A stretch of DNA of 64,000 nucleotides from CADCTQ01 sp963844325 (GTDB lineage Bacteria; Bacteroidota; Bacteroidia; Cytophagales; 172606-1). The translations under genes and the position numbers were made by a program. The notes beneath the pieces were generated by a model. That model worked only from the letters and a program-made list of their open reading frames with translations. It was not told where the DNA came from and did no database searches. The DNA lies in contig CAWJNV010000001.1 in the NCBI GenBank assembly GCA_963844325.1, positions 124,001-188,000 on the forward strand, given 5' to 3'. How positions within the stretch are numbered: position 1 is the stretch's first letter; each line of letters begins with the position of its first letter. Positions 33,713-42,800 of the stretch are shown piece after piece.

Positions 33713-34792
33713 TCAGGTGTAATCGAAGGCCGACGTGTAGACGGGCTGCGCCGGGAACGCTTTTACCTGGTCCAGGGTCAACCCGTTGGCCTTTGCCATC
33801 ACTTGCGTAAAGATGTTCTTTTTGAGGGCGTTCATGATGCCCAACCGGCCGGAGCGTTTCAGCCACTGCGCTACCGGGGCTTGTACGTCGGCCATGAGCA
33901 GGGCCGAGGTGTAGCCGAGTTCGGCCAGTACGCCTTCCAGCAGCGTGAGCAAAGCCGCCTCGCGGCCGGGCGGTACGTAGAGGGCTTCCAGCGCCGCAAA
34001 CGCGTACCGGTCGGGGTTCACGAGCCGTCCCAGCACGGGCAGGTGCGGCGCCACGTGCATGACCAGTTTGCCCGCGAGGCCCGGCATGTCGACGATGCGC
34101 CACCGCACCGGGTTGGCCTGCACCCCCGCCACGATTTCGCCGCCTTCTTCGAGCACGAAGTAATTTCCCCCGTAGAACAGGTGTTCGAACTGCACCAGCG
34201 TGTACGAATCGTAGGCCGTTTGGAGGCGTTGCCGCATTTCGGGGTACCGGGCGGCGGGCAGGCGGCTCACCCGGGCATCCGGTTTCGGGTAAGGCCGCGA
34301 AAACAGGATGGCTTCCAGGGTAGCCAGGCTCGAAAAACCTGCCCCGGTGGAGAGGCGCATGGAACGGCCGTTGGCTTCTTCGATGTAGGAGTAAAACACG
34401 TGGGGCTGCGGGGTCTGCCCCGCCGCGTAGGCAACCGCTTCCCTTTTGAGCAGCCGCCCGTACCCTTTGCCGCCGTGGTCGGGGTGGACCGACAGGTAGC
34501 GGCCGTAAAAGCCCGTCACCGGCCCGGCGGGGGTCCGGACGGTTCTTTCGGAAAGGCAATAGGTGCCGGCCAGCGTGGCGCCGGCCCAGGCTTCGAAGTA
34601 GCGGGGCGCGGCAATCTCGTGCGCCTTTTGCGCCTGGCCGGTGTGCTGGTACCGGGGCCCGCTGGTGCCGTACACCGTCCCTTGGAGCAGGTGTACCGTT
34701 TCGGTCCCCGCCCGGCGGCTCACCGTGATCCGGACGGGGCCATCCTGGTAAATTATTTTCCCGTTACCGTCAGCATCAGGGGGTACTTGCAT
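33713..34792 (-). CDS. Large GNAT-like acetyltransferase
   Basis: A 359-aa protein with one clear GNAT core in the N-terminal half: 'GFYGRYLSVHPDHGGKGYGRLLKREAV' region with the acetyl-CoA loop GGKGYG, preceded by 'TYCLSERTVRTPAGP'. The second half resembles a second, degenerate GNAT-like fold with 'FVLEEGGEIVAGVQANPVRW' and no CoA loop, as in two-domain acetyltransferases. The substrate is unknown. It is the first gene of the minus-strand run that ends at the TVP38 gene, and it is divergent from the Uma2 gene (62 bp gap). Confidence 0.78.
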   Translation of the reverse strand: MQVPPDADGNGKIIYQDGPVRITVSRRAGTETVHLLQGTVYGTSGPRYQHTGQAQKAHEIAAPRYFEAWAGATLAGTYCLSERTVRTPAGPVTGFYGRYLSVHPDHGGKGYGRLLKREAVAYAAGQTPQPHVFYSYIEEANGRSMRLSTGAGFSSLATLEAILFSRPYPKPDARVSRLPAARYPEMRQRLQTAYDSYTLVQFEHLFYGGNYFVLEEGGEIVAGVQANPVRWRIVDMPGLAGKLVMHVAPHLPVLGRLVNPDRYAFAALEALYVPPGREAALLTLLEGVLAELGYTSALLMADVQAPVAQWLKRSGRLGIMNALKKNIFTQVMAKANGLTLDQVKAFPAQPVYTSAFDYT

Positions 34793-34854
34793 GGGGAGCG
34801 TTATTTGGCAGGCGTAAAGTTGACGTTAAAAACAAAAAAAGCTAATTTAAAGGG

Positions 34855-35433
34855 ATGGGAGACGCACAGCTTAAACGACAATTTTATTCGGTGGCCGAGT
34901 ACGAAGCCCTGGTGCGGGACGCCAAAGAAGGGGAACGGTACGAATACGCCCACGGAGAGATCATCCGGTGTGAGGACTATACCACCGACAAGCACAACCA
35001 GATTGTACTGAATTGTTTCCAACTGCTGGCAAATCACTTTTACCCGAAAGGGTGCCGGGTGTACACTGAGAACGTCCGGCTGGTGATCGGGGAAGACGAA
35101 GAATACCGGCTGCCCGACGTGATGGTGACCTGCTCGGAACGGGACAAAGCTGACCCGGTTACCAAACGCGACCCCGTGGTGCTGATCGAAGTGCTTTCTC
35201 CGGGCACGGCCATGCAGGACTTCGGCAGCAAACTCGACGCGTACCGGAAAATCGAATCCCTGCAAGCCTACCTGATCGTAAACCCCAAAGCAGTGTGGGT
35301 GCGGGTGTACCACCGCGATGCCTCCGGCCAGTGGCCGCCCGACCAGGTGTACACCCTGCTCGACGATGCCATCCGGCTGGATGGGCCGGACCTCACGCTG
35401 CCCTTGCGCGAGGTGTACCGGTTCGTGTTCTAA
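34855..35433 (+). CDS. Uma2-family endonuclease (DUF820)
   Basis: A 192-aa protein of the Uma2 family, which has the PD-(D/E)XK nuclease fold. Visible catalytic elements are the Asp of 'YRLPDVMVTCSERDK' and the Glu of 'PVVLIEVLSPGTAMQDFGSK', followed by 'YLIVNPKAVWVRVYHR'. The family is multicopy in Cyanobacteria and some Bacteroidota; biological role unsettled. Length is normal. The stop codon at 35431-35433 is directly followed by the remnant of an AraC-type gene. Confidence 0.88.
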   Translation: MGDAQLKRQFYSVAEYEALVRDAKEGERYEYAHGEIIRCEDYTTDKHNQIVLNCFQLLANHFYPKGCRVYTENVRLVIGEDEEYRLPDVMVTCSERDKADPVTKRDPVVLIEVLSPGTAMQDFGSKLDAYRKIESLQAYLIVNPKAVWVRVYHRDASGQWPPDQVYTLLDDAIRLDGPDLTLPLREVYRFVF

Positions 35434-35435
35434 AA

Positions 35436-35558
35436 GACTGGCTTACCATTGCGCTACAATGCGGTTATTACGAATACCAGCATTTGGTCAGGGATTACAA
35501 GGACTTTACGGGCTGCATGCCCAACCAATTTTACGCCCTCGAAAACCAGGCCCTCTAA
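35436..35558 (+). pseudogene. Remnant of an AraC-family regulator (C-terminal 40 residues)
   Basis: In a different frame from Uma2, immediately after its stop codon, the sequence reads 'DWLTIALQCGYYEYQHLVRD' then 'YKDFTGCMPNQFYALENQAL' and a stop. This is the second helix-turn-helix and tail of an AraC regulator (pattern iA..cGy.dyqHl.rDfk.ftG..P..f). The rest of the gene is absent, so it is a dead end left by a deletion or replacement. Positions 35559-35851 downstream hold no recognisable gene. Confidence 0.78.
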
Positions 35559-35890
35559 CGCTTTTTCGGTGACGTAGAAACCTGACGTTGAACGGCGCCG
35601 ATCCGGTATCAGCAGCATTCGTGGCGTTGTCCCTGCGGTTTTCCTGGGTCAGCGTCAGGCAGTGCCAGGGGACAATGCACCGGTTGCATTCGGATTGTGC
35701 GTTAATTTATGCCCGCTGTCGCTGCCTTTTCGTCAGGTGGCGGCCCCTTTTTGCCCGGTGACGCCGGCACTTTGCCCGCGGCGGCTGTCCATGCGGGCGC
35801 TGCCGGCTGCGTTTTGCCCCCGGTGCAAGCTAACGTTGACGAAGATAATCACTGCTAATTCTGAGTACATGACAAAAGTTGGCCAAGAGT

Positions 35891-35940
35891 CTCCGGCGTT
35901 GTAATATGAGGTTGTCCAGACACCATAAAACAACCCGGAG
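35891..35940 (+). promoter_or_regulatory. Stem-loop that buries the transposase ribosome-binding site
   Basis: CTCCGG (35891-35896) and GTTGT (35898-35902) can pair with ACAAC (35930-35934) and CCGGAG (35935-35940) to give an 11-bp stem with one bulged C. The GGAG ribosome-binding site of the transposase (35937-35940, six bases before the ATG at 35947) lies in the right arm. Such hairpins stop expression from outside promoters in IS10 and IS50. Confidence 0.6.
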
Positions 35941-35946
35941 TGACTC

Positions 35947-37011
35947 ATGGCAACTCAATATGAAGGATTAAGCGCGGTTTTGCAACTACATCTGAAGTGG
36001 CATAAGGCCCGCCTCAAGTTCATTGACTTACTGATCATCACGCTTATCAGAGAGCGACACGTGAGCTTTAGCCGAGCCGCCAGTGTACTCACTAACCGCT
36101 CAAGTTTGTCAAACCTGAGGCGCATCCAGCGGTTTTTCGCCCAGTACACAATCAATTTTGACGCAATTGCCCGCCTACTGGTGGCCCTCAGTCCAGTAAA
36201 GCCGCCTTACCGCTTGAGCCTGGACCGCACCCACTGGCGCTTTGCCGGAGTGGAGTTCAACATCTTGTGCTTAACCATTGTGGCCGATAAAGTCTCCCTG
36301 CCGGTCTTGTGGCTCATGCTCGATAAAGCCGGTAACTCCGACACAGAGGAACGAAAAGAGTTACTGCTTCACTACGTACGGCTGTTCGGTGCCCAAAGCA
36401 TCGACTACCTGATTGCTGACCGGGAGTTTGTGGGAGACGCCTGGTTTGGCTTGTTAGCCAAACTCCACATCCGCTATTGCATCCGCCTGAGGGCCAACTT
36501 CTGGATCAACTACTCCCATAAACCCCCAGTGAGGCTGTTTTGGCTCTTCAACGACTTGCCTTTCAACTCGGCCAGACAGATCCAAAAACCCGTGCTGCTG
36601 GCCAATCAATACGTCTACCTGTCAGGTATGAGGATTATCAACGATAAAAACCAGCTCGAATTCCTCCTTGTGGCTACCTACTACTTTGACCCTTGTGCCT
36701 TGCAGGTCTATGCCCAGCGCTGGTCGATTGAGTGTTTCTTCAAGGCCATCAAGTCAGCTGGCTTTCATATCGAAGATACCCATCTCAAAGATCAACAGCG
36801 GCTCAACAAACTGCTGGCCATCGTTGCCATTGCTTTCTTGTGGGTCTATCGGGTAGGAGAGTACAATAACGCACTCACCCCTATTGCCATTAAAACCCAC
36901 CAAAGACGCGCTTGCAGCATCTTTCGCTACGGCTTAGACCAGCTTAACAAGGCGCTCACGCATGATGACCAGTTAGTCCGTAAATACATTCAACTTTTGT
37001 CATGTACTTAG
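35947..37011 (+). CDS. IS4-family transposase
   Basis: A 354-aa DDE transposase. First Asp in 'RLSLDRTHWRF', second Asp in 'DYLIADREFVG', and the Glu within the IS4 Y-(2)-R-(3)-E-(6)-K signature 'YAQRWSIECFFKAIK'. It catalyses cut-and-paste movement of the 1151-bp element. The gene is full length with no frameshift. The stop codon TAG (37009-37011) coincides with the very end of the right terminal inverted repeat. Confidence 0.95.
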   Translation: MATQYEGLSAVLQLHLKWHKARLKFIDLLIITLIRERHVSFSRAASVLTNRSSLSNLRRIQRFFAQYTINFDAIARLLVALSPVKPPYRLSLDRTHWRFAGVEFNILCLTIVADKVSLPVLWLMLDKAGNSDTEERKELLLHYVRLFGAQSIDYLIADREFVGDAWFGLLAKLHIRYCIRLRANFWINYSHKPPVRLFWLFNDLPFNSARQIQKPVLLANQYVYLSGMRIINDKNQLEFLLVATYYFDPCALQVYAQRWSIECFFKAIKSAGFHIEDTHLKDQQRLNKLLAIVAIAFLWVYRVGEYNNALTPIAIKTHQRRACSIFRYGLDQLNKALTHDDQLVRKYIQLLSCT

Positions 37012-37022
37012 CTGCTAATTAT

Positions 37023-37319
37023 TTAACGACGCTTGCCTGCCGTTCCAGGATCACGCTTTGCGTGTAATACTGCTAGCACACGAACCGTCTGCCCGGCAAT
37101 GCGGTAGTATACCAGGTAGGGAAAACGGTGAAGCTGGACGGCTCTTATTGTACCGTACCGGACTAGGTACTGATGAGGATTCTGTTCAACCAGCAGAAGC
37201 TTTTCGCTTAAAGCGACCAAAAAGTCCTGTCCTAAACCTTCTCTTTCCGTGTTGTACCAAAAAGCCGCGTCCCGGATGTCTTCTTCGGCCAGGGGCGGAA
37301 TGATCAGCCGGTAACTCAT
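37023..37319 (-). CDS. RelE/ParE-family toxin
   Basis: A 98-aa ParE/RelE fold protein: 'YRLIIPPLAEEDIRDAAFWY' at the N-terminus, 'GLGQDFLVALSEKLLLVEQN' and the C-terminal strands 'VQLHRFPYLVYYRIAGQTVR' and 'VLAVLHAKRDPG'. These are the usual ParE landmarks. The start codon overlaps the antitoxin stop by 4 bp (ATGA). The IS4 element inserted just downstream, leaving the toxin stop intact. Confidence 0.9.
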   Translation of the reverse strand: MSYRLIIPPLAEEDIRDAAFWYNTEREGLGQDFLVALSEKLLLVEQNPHQYLVRYGTIRAVQLHRFPYLVYYRIAGQTVRVLAVLHAKRDPGTAGKRR

Positions 37320-37540
37320 AGGTCTTTGCGGACGCGGCTTAACACGGTACGCCAATCCTCACCGGCTTCAGGTTGTGCGTCGTCTTCCGCCAGCCGCTGG
37401 TCGAGTAGTTGTTTGTGGCTTTCGGGAAGCTGGTAATCCGGGCGCCGGCTCTCCAGAAGGGCGCTTACTTCTTCCAGCAACGCATCGTCTTCCAACTGCA
37501 CGATCTTTTCGATGAGTTTGTATTTGGCGGCCGAGTCCAT
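37316..37540 (-). CDS. Antitoxin of the ParE-type module
   Basis: A 74-aa acidic helical protein ('LIEKIVQLEDDALLEEVSAL', then 'EDWRTVLSRVRKDL') upstream of and overlapping the ParE-like toxin by ATGA. This is the short addiction-module antitoxin type common beside ParE toxins in Bacteroidota. The ATG at 37540 is the only sensible start. Identity rests on length, composition and position. Confidence 0.8.
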   Translation of the reverse strand: MDSAAKYKLIEKIVQLEDDALLEEVSALLESRRPDYQLPESHKQLLDQRLAEDDAQPEAGEDWRTVLSRVRKDL

Positions 37541-37658
37541 AGAAGCAGTTTTGATTAAGGTAACGGTTTTAAATGCCGAGACATAGTTAGAGCCTTTGGG
37601 AGGGGGGGTGTAAACTACTATATGACGTCTGAGTGTAGGTTTAAATATGCAAATGTTT

Positions 37659-38522
37659 TTATACCGTGGATAAAAGGCTTAGGAAGTTGATAGCCGACTG
37701 TTGGTCAAAGTATTCTGCTGAAATCTTTTCGCCTGTGTTATATTTAACAATTATCTCGTGTTTGACAAATGGAAGTTGTTCAGCAGGAATATTGTAAGTT
37801 TGTACCCAACTAATAGCTTCACTAATGGAATTCACTGCTATCTGCTGTCCATGCAAAGAAAGAATCATTACTCTTTCTACTTGCCTTGAAACAGATTTTT
37901 TCAAAGATGAAATAAAGTTAGCAGTTCCAACTTCATTGATCTCTAATAACTTCTGGCCTAATTTAACTCGATCTACAGATTCGATAGTCGCCTTGCTTTT
38001 AAGTGCAAAATCTGCTTCTTCTGTTTTATCGTTAAAAGCAATATCTACGCCAAGGGCTGCAAAAGCTTGAATAATTGTATTATAAGGAAAATAAAGTACT
38101 GCAAATCCGTTTGATTCGAGTTGAGTTAGTGCGGGTTTGGTAAAATCTCCTGCAAGTATTGCACCTTTAAAAGGTGATGATTCTTTATAAGTTTCAGCTA
38201 ATGGCAAAACCGATCCCTGTATCTCTGTAGCTTTGTTGATAGAATGCCTTGTTCCTCTTCTCCAAGCTGTCTCAATAAATGCCACAGGTGTGCCTATTAT
38301 ACTATCAGTACCACCCCGCTCCAGTACATAATCCATATTATGATTATTCCCCTTGCTGTCTTTCCAACGCACTAATACTTGATCTTTTCTAACCTTCCTG
38401 GGTCCTTTCTTGTCTAAGTAGAGATTATTCTCGTCTGCAAATCTTCGTAAAGCCGGCTCTATTGATACTTCAAATAAATTACCGATAATCTGGCCGAACT
38501 TATGAGAGTTTGATCTTGCCAT
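37659..38522 (-). CDS. Putative type II restriction endonuclease
   Basis: A 287-aa protein encoded 3 bp downstream of a DNA methyltransferase and as AT-rich as it. A nuclease-like core is visible: Asp64 in 'NHNMDYVLERGG' and Glu84 in 'PVAFIETAWRRGTRHS', spaced like the D and E of PD-(D/E)XK enzymes, but the following Lys is not in the usual place (W87-R88 there instead; K97 may substitute). With the methyltransferase it most likely forms a restriction-modification system. The recognition site cannot be read from sequence. Confidence 0.7.
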   Translation of the reverse strand: MARSNSHKFGQIIGNLFEVSIEPALRRFADENNLYLDKKGPRKVRKDQVLVRWKDSKGNNHNMDYVLERGGTDSIIGTPVAFIETAWRRGTRHSINKATEIQGSVLPLAETYKESSPFKGAILAGDFTKPALTQLESNGFAVLYFPYNTIIQAFAALGVDIAFNDKTEEADFALKSKATIESVDRVKLGQKLLEINEVGTANFISSLKKSVSRQVERVMILSLHGQQIAVNSISEAISWVQTYNIPAEQLPFVKHEIIVKYNTGEKISAEYFDQQSAINFLSLLSTV

Positions 38523-38525
38523 ACT

Positions 38526-39833
38526 TTATCCTTTAATCCAAAGTCTACCTTCTTGCAATGGTACCGTATGCTTACGGTTTTTCCATTTCGTGTTCCGGTC
38601 TCGCAATTTTTCAAATTGAAAGTCACTGAAGCCGGCAGCAACTGCCAGTTGACCTAACCAGCGATCAACAGGAACGTAAATCCCGTACGGAGCAGAATCA
38701 CCAATAACGAAACACATTAATGCATTATGAGCCGTTACCCGGCGAAGCGATTGAAAAACATTAGACAAATCTCGGAAATAAGCCAAGATCATCGTGTTAT
38801 ATTGTTTCTTACCACCGTGACTTAGCCTTTCCATTTTAAGTTTATGGTAAATCTCAACCAATTCATGCCTTATGGTGGTTAAGTCCGGGTGATCTAGATA
38901 CTGTTCGATTTCAGTTTGATGCTTGGCTACATGCTGTGTGCAAGCCCTAATTAAATTTTGCCTTACAGTATCTTGTAAATCTGACCAGCCTTTAATATCG
39001 CCCCAGAAAGTCATTTCAAGGCGCAAAGCATCAGCATAATCATAATTATTTGCGTATGGGGGTGAGGTAATAACGAGATCAGCCCAGCCATTGGGAACAG
39101 TGGTTATATGACGAGCATCATCAAAATTGATTTTTGCATTGCCAGGATCAATAACTGACCGCTGCATCTTCATCATATCGGCCCTCATGCTGACAATTTT
39201 CGTCTCGTAGGCAAAAAACGGATCAAGTACTTTTGCTTTTGTTTTTTCCGGAAGTACATATTGCCATTGGGCAGTTCCCACATGAGAGCAGGGCCTTAAG
39301 ATCGAAGTAATAGTGAACCAGATAAGACTTTTTGAATTTTCCGGTAGATCAGCTTGTACAAAAGCTTCTTTCAAAGCATAAAGTTTTGCCGCATTTTCAG
39401 GTGTGTAACATTTCTGGATTAGTACCGGACAGGCTGTCGTATCGACAGTTGTCTTTCGTGCCGCTTTTAAAACTTCACTTGCAGCCTCTAGAAAAATTAC
39501 AGTATTCATCTGCCAGTTCAACTTAGCGTTAGCAATGCGGTGTACATAAGGATGTGCTTCTAAGCCAATTGAACTAATTCCAAAAAACTCGGCTTCGAGC
39601 GGAACAGTACCTGAGCCGGCAAATGGGTCAAGTACATGGCTTCGACCGTTAGCTATTTCTTTCTTTAGTACTTCTCTAACCCACTCGGCCGAAAACCCGG
39701 CTGTATATCTAAACCAACTGTGTAGCGGTAAAGACATGTTCTTTGAGAAAGTACCCGAAGTATCAGGCTTTACGGACGAAGGAACATCTTCAATAGTAAA
39801 CAATTGAGGAAGCTTAGAGGCTGCTGCTGACAT
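38526..39833 (-). CDS. DNA methyltransferase (N4-cytosine / N6-adenine type)
   Basis: A 435-aa DNA methylase. The SAM-binding motif I is 'HVLDPFAGSGTVPLE' (D69-T76) and the catalytic motif IV is 'ADLVITSPPYANNYDYADAL' (TSPPY at 256-260); TSPPY is typical of N4-cytosine methylases. It probably protects host DNA from the endonuclease encoded 3 bp downstream. The gene is much AT-richer than dnaE, whose stop codon is 40 bp upstream on the same strand, which suggests an acquired cassette inserted behind dnaE. Confidence 0.88.
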   Translation of the reverse strand: MSAAASKLPQLFTIEDVPSSVKPDTSGTFSKNMSLPLHSWFRYTAGFSAEWVREVLKKEIANGRSHVLDPFAGSGTVPLEAEFFGISSIGLEAHPYVHRIANAKLNWQMNTVIFLEAASEVLKAARKTTVDTTACPVLIQKCYTPENAAKLYALKEAFVQADLPENSKSLIWFTITSILRPCSHVGTAQWQYVLPEKTKAKVLDPFFAYETKIVSMRADMMKMQRSVIDPGNAKINFDDARHITTVPNGWADLVITSPPYANNYDYADALRLEMTFWGDIKGWSDLQDTVRQNLIRACTQHVAKHQTEIEQYLDHPDLTTIRHELVEIYHKLKMERLSHGGKKQYNTMILAYFRDLSNVFQSLRRVTAHNALMCFVIGDSAPYGIYVPVDRWLGQLAVAAGFSDFQFEKLRDRNTKWKNRKHTVPLQEGRLWIKG

Positions 39834-39873
39834 TAAGAATGAAGGATTAATTGCAGGACAATTTAATGAATAC

Positions 39874-42800
39874 TTACCAGATCAGTTTATACTTCAACTC
39901 CATCTCATCCAGTTGCGCCAGCAGTTCGTTGGACGGGAAGATGCGGAACTTGCGGGCGGAAGCCTCTACCTGCATTTTCTCTTCCTGGTCGAAGAAGACC
40001 AGCTTTACGAAGCAGTCGCCGGGCTGCGACTGGGCGGCGGCCGTGAGGCGCGACACGATGGTCTTGTTCACTTTTGCCAGGTCCACGTTGATTTGCAGGC
40101 CCTTCGCCATCTTCTTGCGCAGTTCGGCCAGCAATTGCACTTGCAGCGGCTTGAGTTCCCACTGGTCGTTGGTGCCGTAGCGGAGCTGCACCTTGCCCTT
40201 GATGTACACGAACTGCCCGACCGCCAGGTACTTGTTGAAGTTCACGTAGTCCTCCCCGAACAGCGCCATGTCCAGCGGACCCGTGTAGTCTTCCACCGTG
40301 AACAGCACGAACGGGTTGCCGTTTTTGGCCTGCCGCACCACGTTCTTGGTTACGATGCCCGCCACGCACATGTCCTTGCCCCGGTAGTTGTCGATCTTGT
40401 CGATGGTGCCGGAGCAGAAGCTCTGGATTTCGAGCCGGAACTGGTCCAACGGGTGGCCTGAGATGTAGAAGCCTACCACCTCTTTTTCGTTCTTGAGCTT
40501 TTCGATTTCGCTCCACGGCTCGCAGTTGTGCACGCGGGGCGGCGGCAGGCTGCCGTCGCCGCTGCCGAACAGGGACACCTGCACCTTACCCTGGTCCGAC
40601 TGCACGGTGTTGCCGTACTTGATGATCTTTTCGATCAGCGTGCCGCCCTCGTCGTGGAAGTACTGCGCCCGGTGGATGCCCGGGAAGCTGTCGAAAGCCC
40701 CCGCGTAGGCGAGGCTTTCAAAGGTTTTCTTGTTGACCGTCCGCAGGTTTACCCGCTTGGCAAGGTCGAATACGTCCTTGAACGGGCCCTTGGCGGTGCG
40801 TTCAGCGATCAGGGCCTCCACGGCCGCTTCGCCGGCGCCCTTCACGGCGCCCATGCCGAAGCGGATCTGGCCGCTCTTGTTTACGGCAAAGGCCGTGGCC
40901 GATTCGTTCACGTCGGGGCCGAGCACCGGGATGCCCTGCCGCTTGCATTCGTCCATGAAGAAAGTGATCTTCTCGATGTTGCCCATCGAATGCGTGAGCA
41001 CCGACGCCATGTATTCCGACGGGTAGTTGGCCTTCAGGTAGCCCGTCTGGTAGGCCACCACCGAGTAGGCCGCCGAGTGCGAACGGTTGAAGCCGTATTC
41101 GGCGAACTTCTCCATCACGTCGAACACCTCGCTGGACTTCTTCTCGGAAATGTTGTGGATCTTCTTGGCCCCGTCCATGAACTTGATCCGCTCCTTGGCC
41201 ATCTTCTCCTTGTCCTTTTTCCCCATCGCCCGGCGCAAGAGGTCGGCGCCGCCGAGGCTGTAGCCCGCCAGGATCTGCGCCGTCTGCATGATCTGCTCCT
41301 GGTACACCATGATGCCGTAGGTGTAGTTGAGGATCGGCTCCAGCAGGTCGTGCGGGTACTCGACGGGCTCCTTGCCGTGCTTGCGGTTGATGAAGTTGGG
41401 GATGAATTGCATCGGGCCCGGCCGGTAGAGGGCGTTCATCGCGATCAAATCTTCGATGTTGGTCGGCTTGAGGTCCTTGAGGTACATGCGCATCCCTTCG
41501 GATTCAAACTGGAACGTGCCCACCGTGTCGCCCTGCTGGTAGAGTTCGAAGGTCTTGGGGTCGTCGAGCGGAAGGTTGTCGATGTCAATGTCCACGCCGT
41601 GGTTCTGCTTGATCATGATCAGCGCGTCGCGGATAATGGTGAGGGTTTTGAGGCCCAGGAAGTCCATCTTGAGCATGCCCGCGTCCTCAATCACCTTGCC
41701 GTCGAACTGCGTGACGAGCAGGTCCGAGTCCTTGGCCGTGCTCACGGGAATGTAGTCGGTCAAATCGCCCGGGGCGATGATGACGCCGGCCGCGTGGATG
41801 CCCGAACCGCGCACGGAGCCTTCCAGCTTTTCGGCCGTCTTGAGCACGACCGCCCGCAGGTCGTTGCCCCGGCGGATTTCAGCCAGTTCGGGCACTTCGG
41901 CAAAGGCCATTTCGAGCGTCGTGCCGGGCTTTTCGGGCACGAGCTTCGCCAGGGCGTTTGATTCGGGCAGGGGCAGTTCAAGCACCCGGGCCACGTCCTT
42001 GATGGCCATCTTGGCGGCCATCGTGCCGTAGGTGATGATCTGAGCCACCTGGTTTTTGCCGTACTTGTCCACCACGTAGTCGATCACCTTCTGGCGGCCC
42101 TCGTCGTCAAAGTCCGTATCAATATCGGGCATCGACACCCGTTCGGGGTTCAGGAAGCGTTCGAAAAGCAGGTTGTACTTGACGGGGTCGATGTTGGTGA
42201 TGCCGATGCAGTAGGCCACGGCCGAACCGGCCGCCGAGCCCCGGCCCGGGCCCACCGACACGCCCATCGCCCGGCCGGCGTTGATGAAGTCGGACACGAT
42301 GAGGAAGTAGCCGGCAAAGCCCATCGTCTTGATGATGCGCAGTTCGTGCGCCAGCCGTTCTTCGATTTCGGAGGCCAGCGTGAGGCCCGACGTGTCGGCG
42401 TGCGTGAGCGGCAGGCCGTTGTAGCGTTTCTTGGCCCCTTCGTAGGTGAGGTGTTCGAGGTAGTCGTCGGCGGAGGCAAACTGCGGCGGCAGCGGGAAGT
42501 TGGGCACGAGGATGTCGCGCTTGAGCTTCGGCGGCGTGATCTTGTCAACGATCTCGTTGGTGTTGTCGAGCGACTGCGGCAGGTCGTGGAAAAGCTTCTC
42601 CATTTCGGCCGTCTTTTTGAAGAAGAACTGGTCGTTGAAAAAGCCGAAGCGGTTGCCTTTGGGCTTTTGCACGTCGTCGCTGTCGCCCTTCCACACGGGC
42701 GTGCTCTGAAGTTCGCCGGTGTTCACGCAGAGCAGGATGTCGTGGGCGTTGAAGTCGTCCTGGTCCACGTAGTGCGAGTCGTTGGAGCAGATGATCTTCA

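Larger units (their letters stand above)
35852..37020. mobile_element. IS4-family insertion sequence with 9-bp target duplication
   Basis: The element itself is 35861-37011 (1151 bp). Its ends are 21-bp terminal inverted repeats with one mismatch: CTGAGTACATGACAAAAGTTG at the left and the complement of CTAAGTACATGACAAAAGTTG at the right. The 9-bp sequence CTGCTAATT flanks both sides (35852-35860 and 37012-37020) as an exact target-site duplication, within the 9-13 bp known for IS4-type elements. The exact duplication and intact transposase suggest a recent insertion. Confidence 0.95.
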
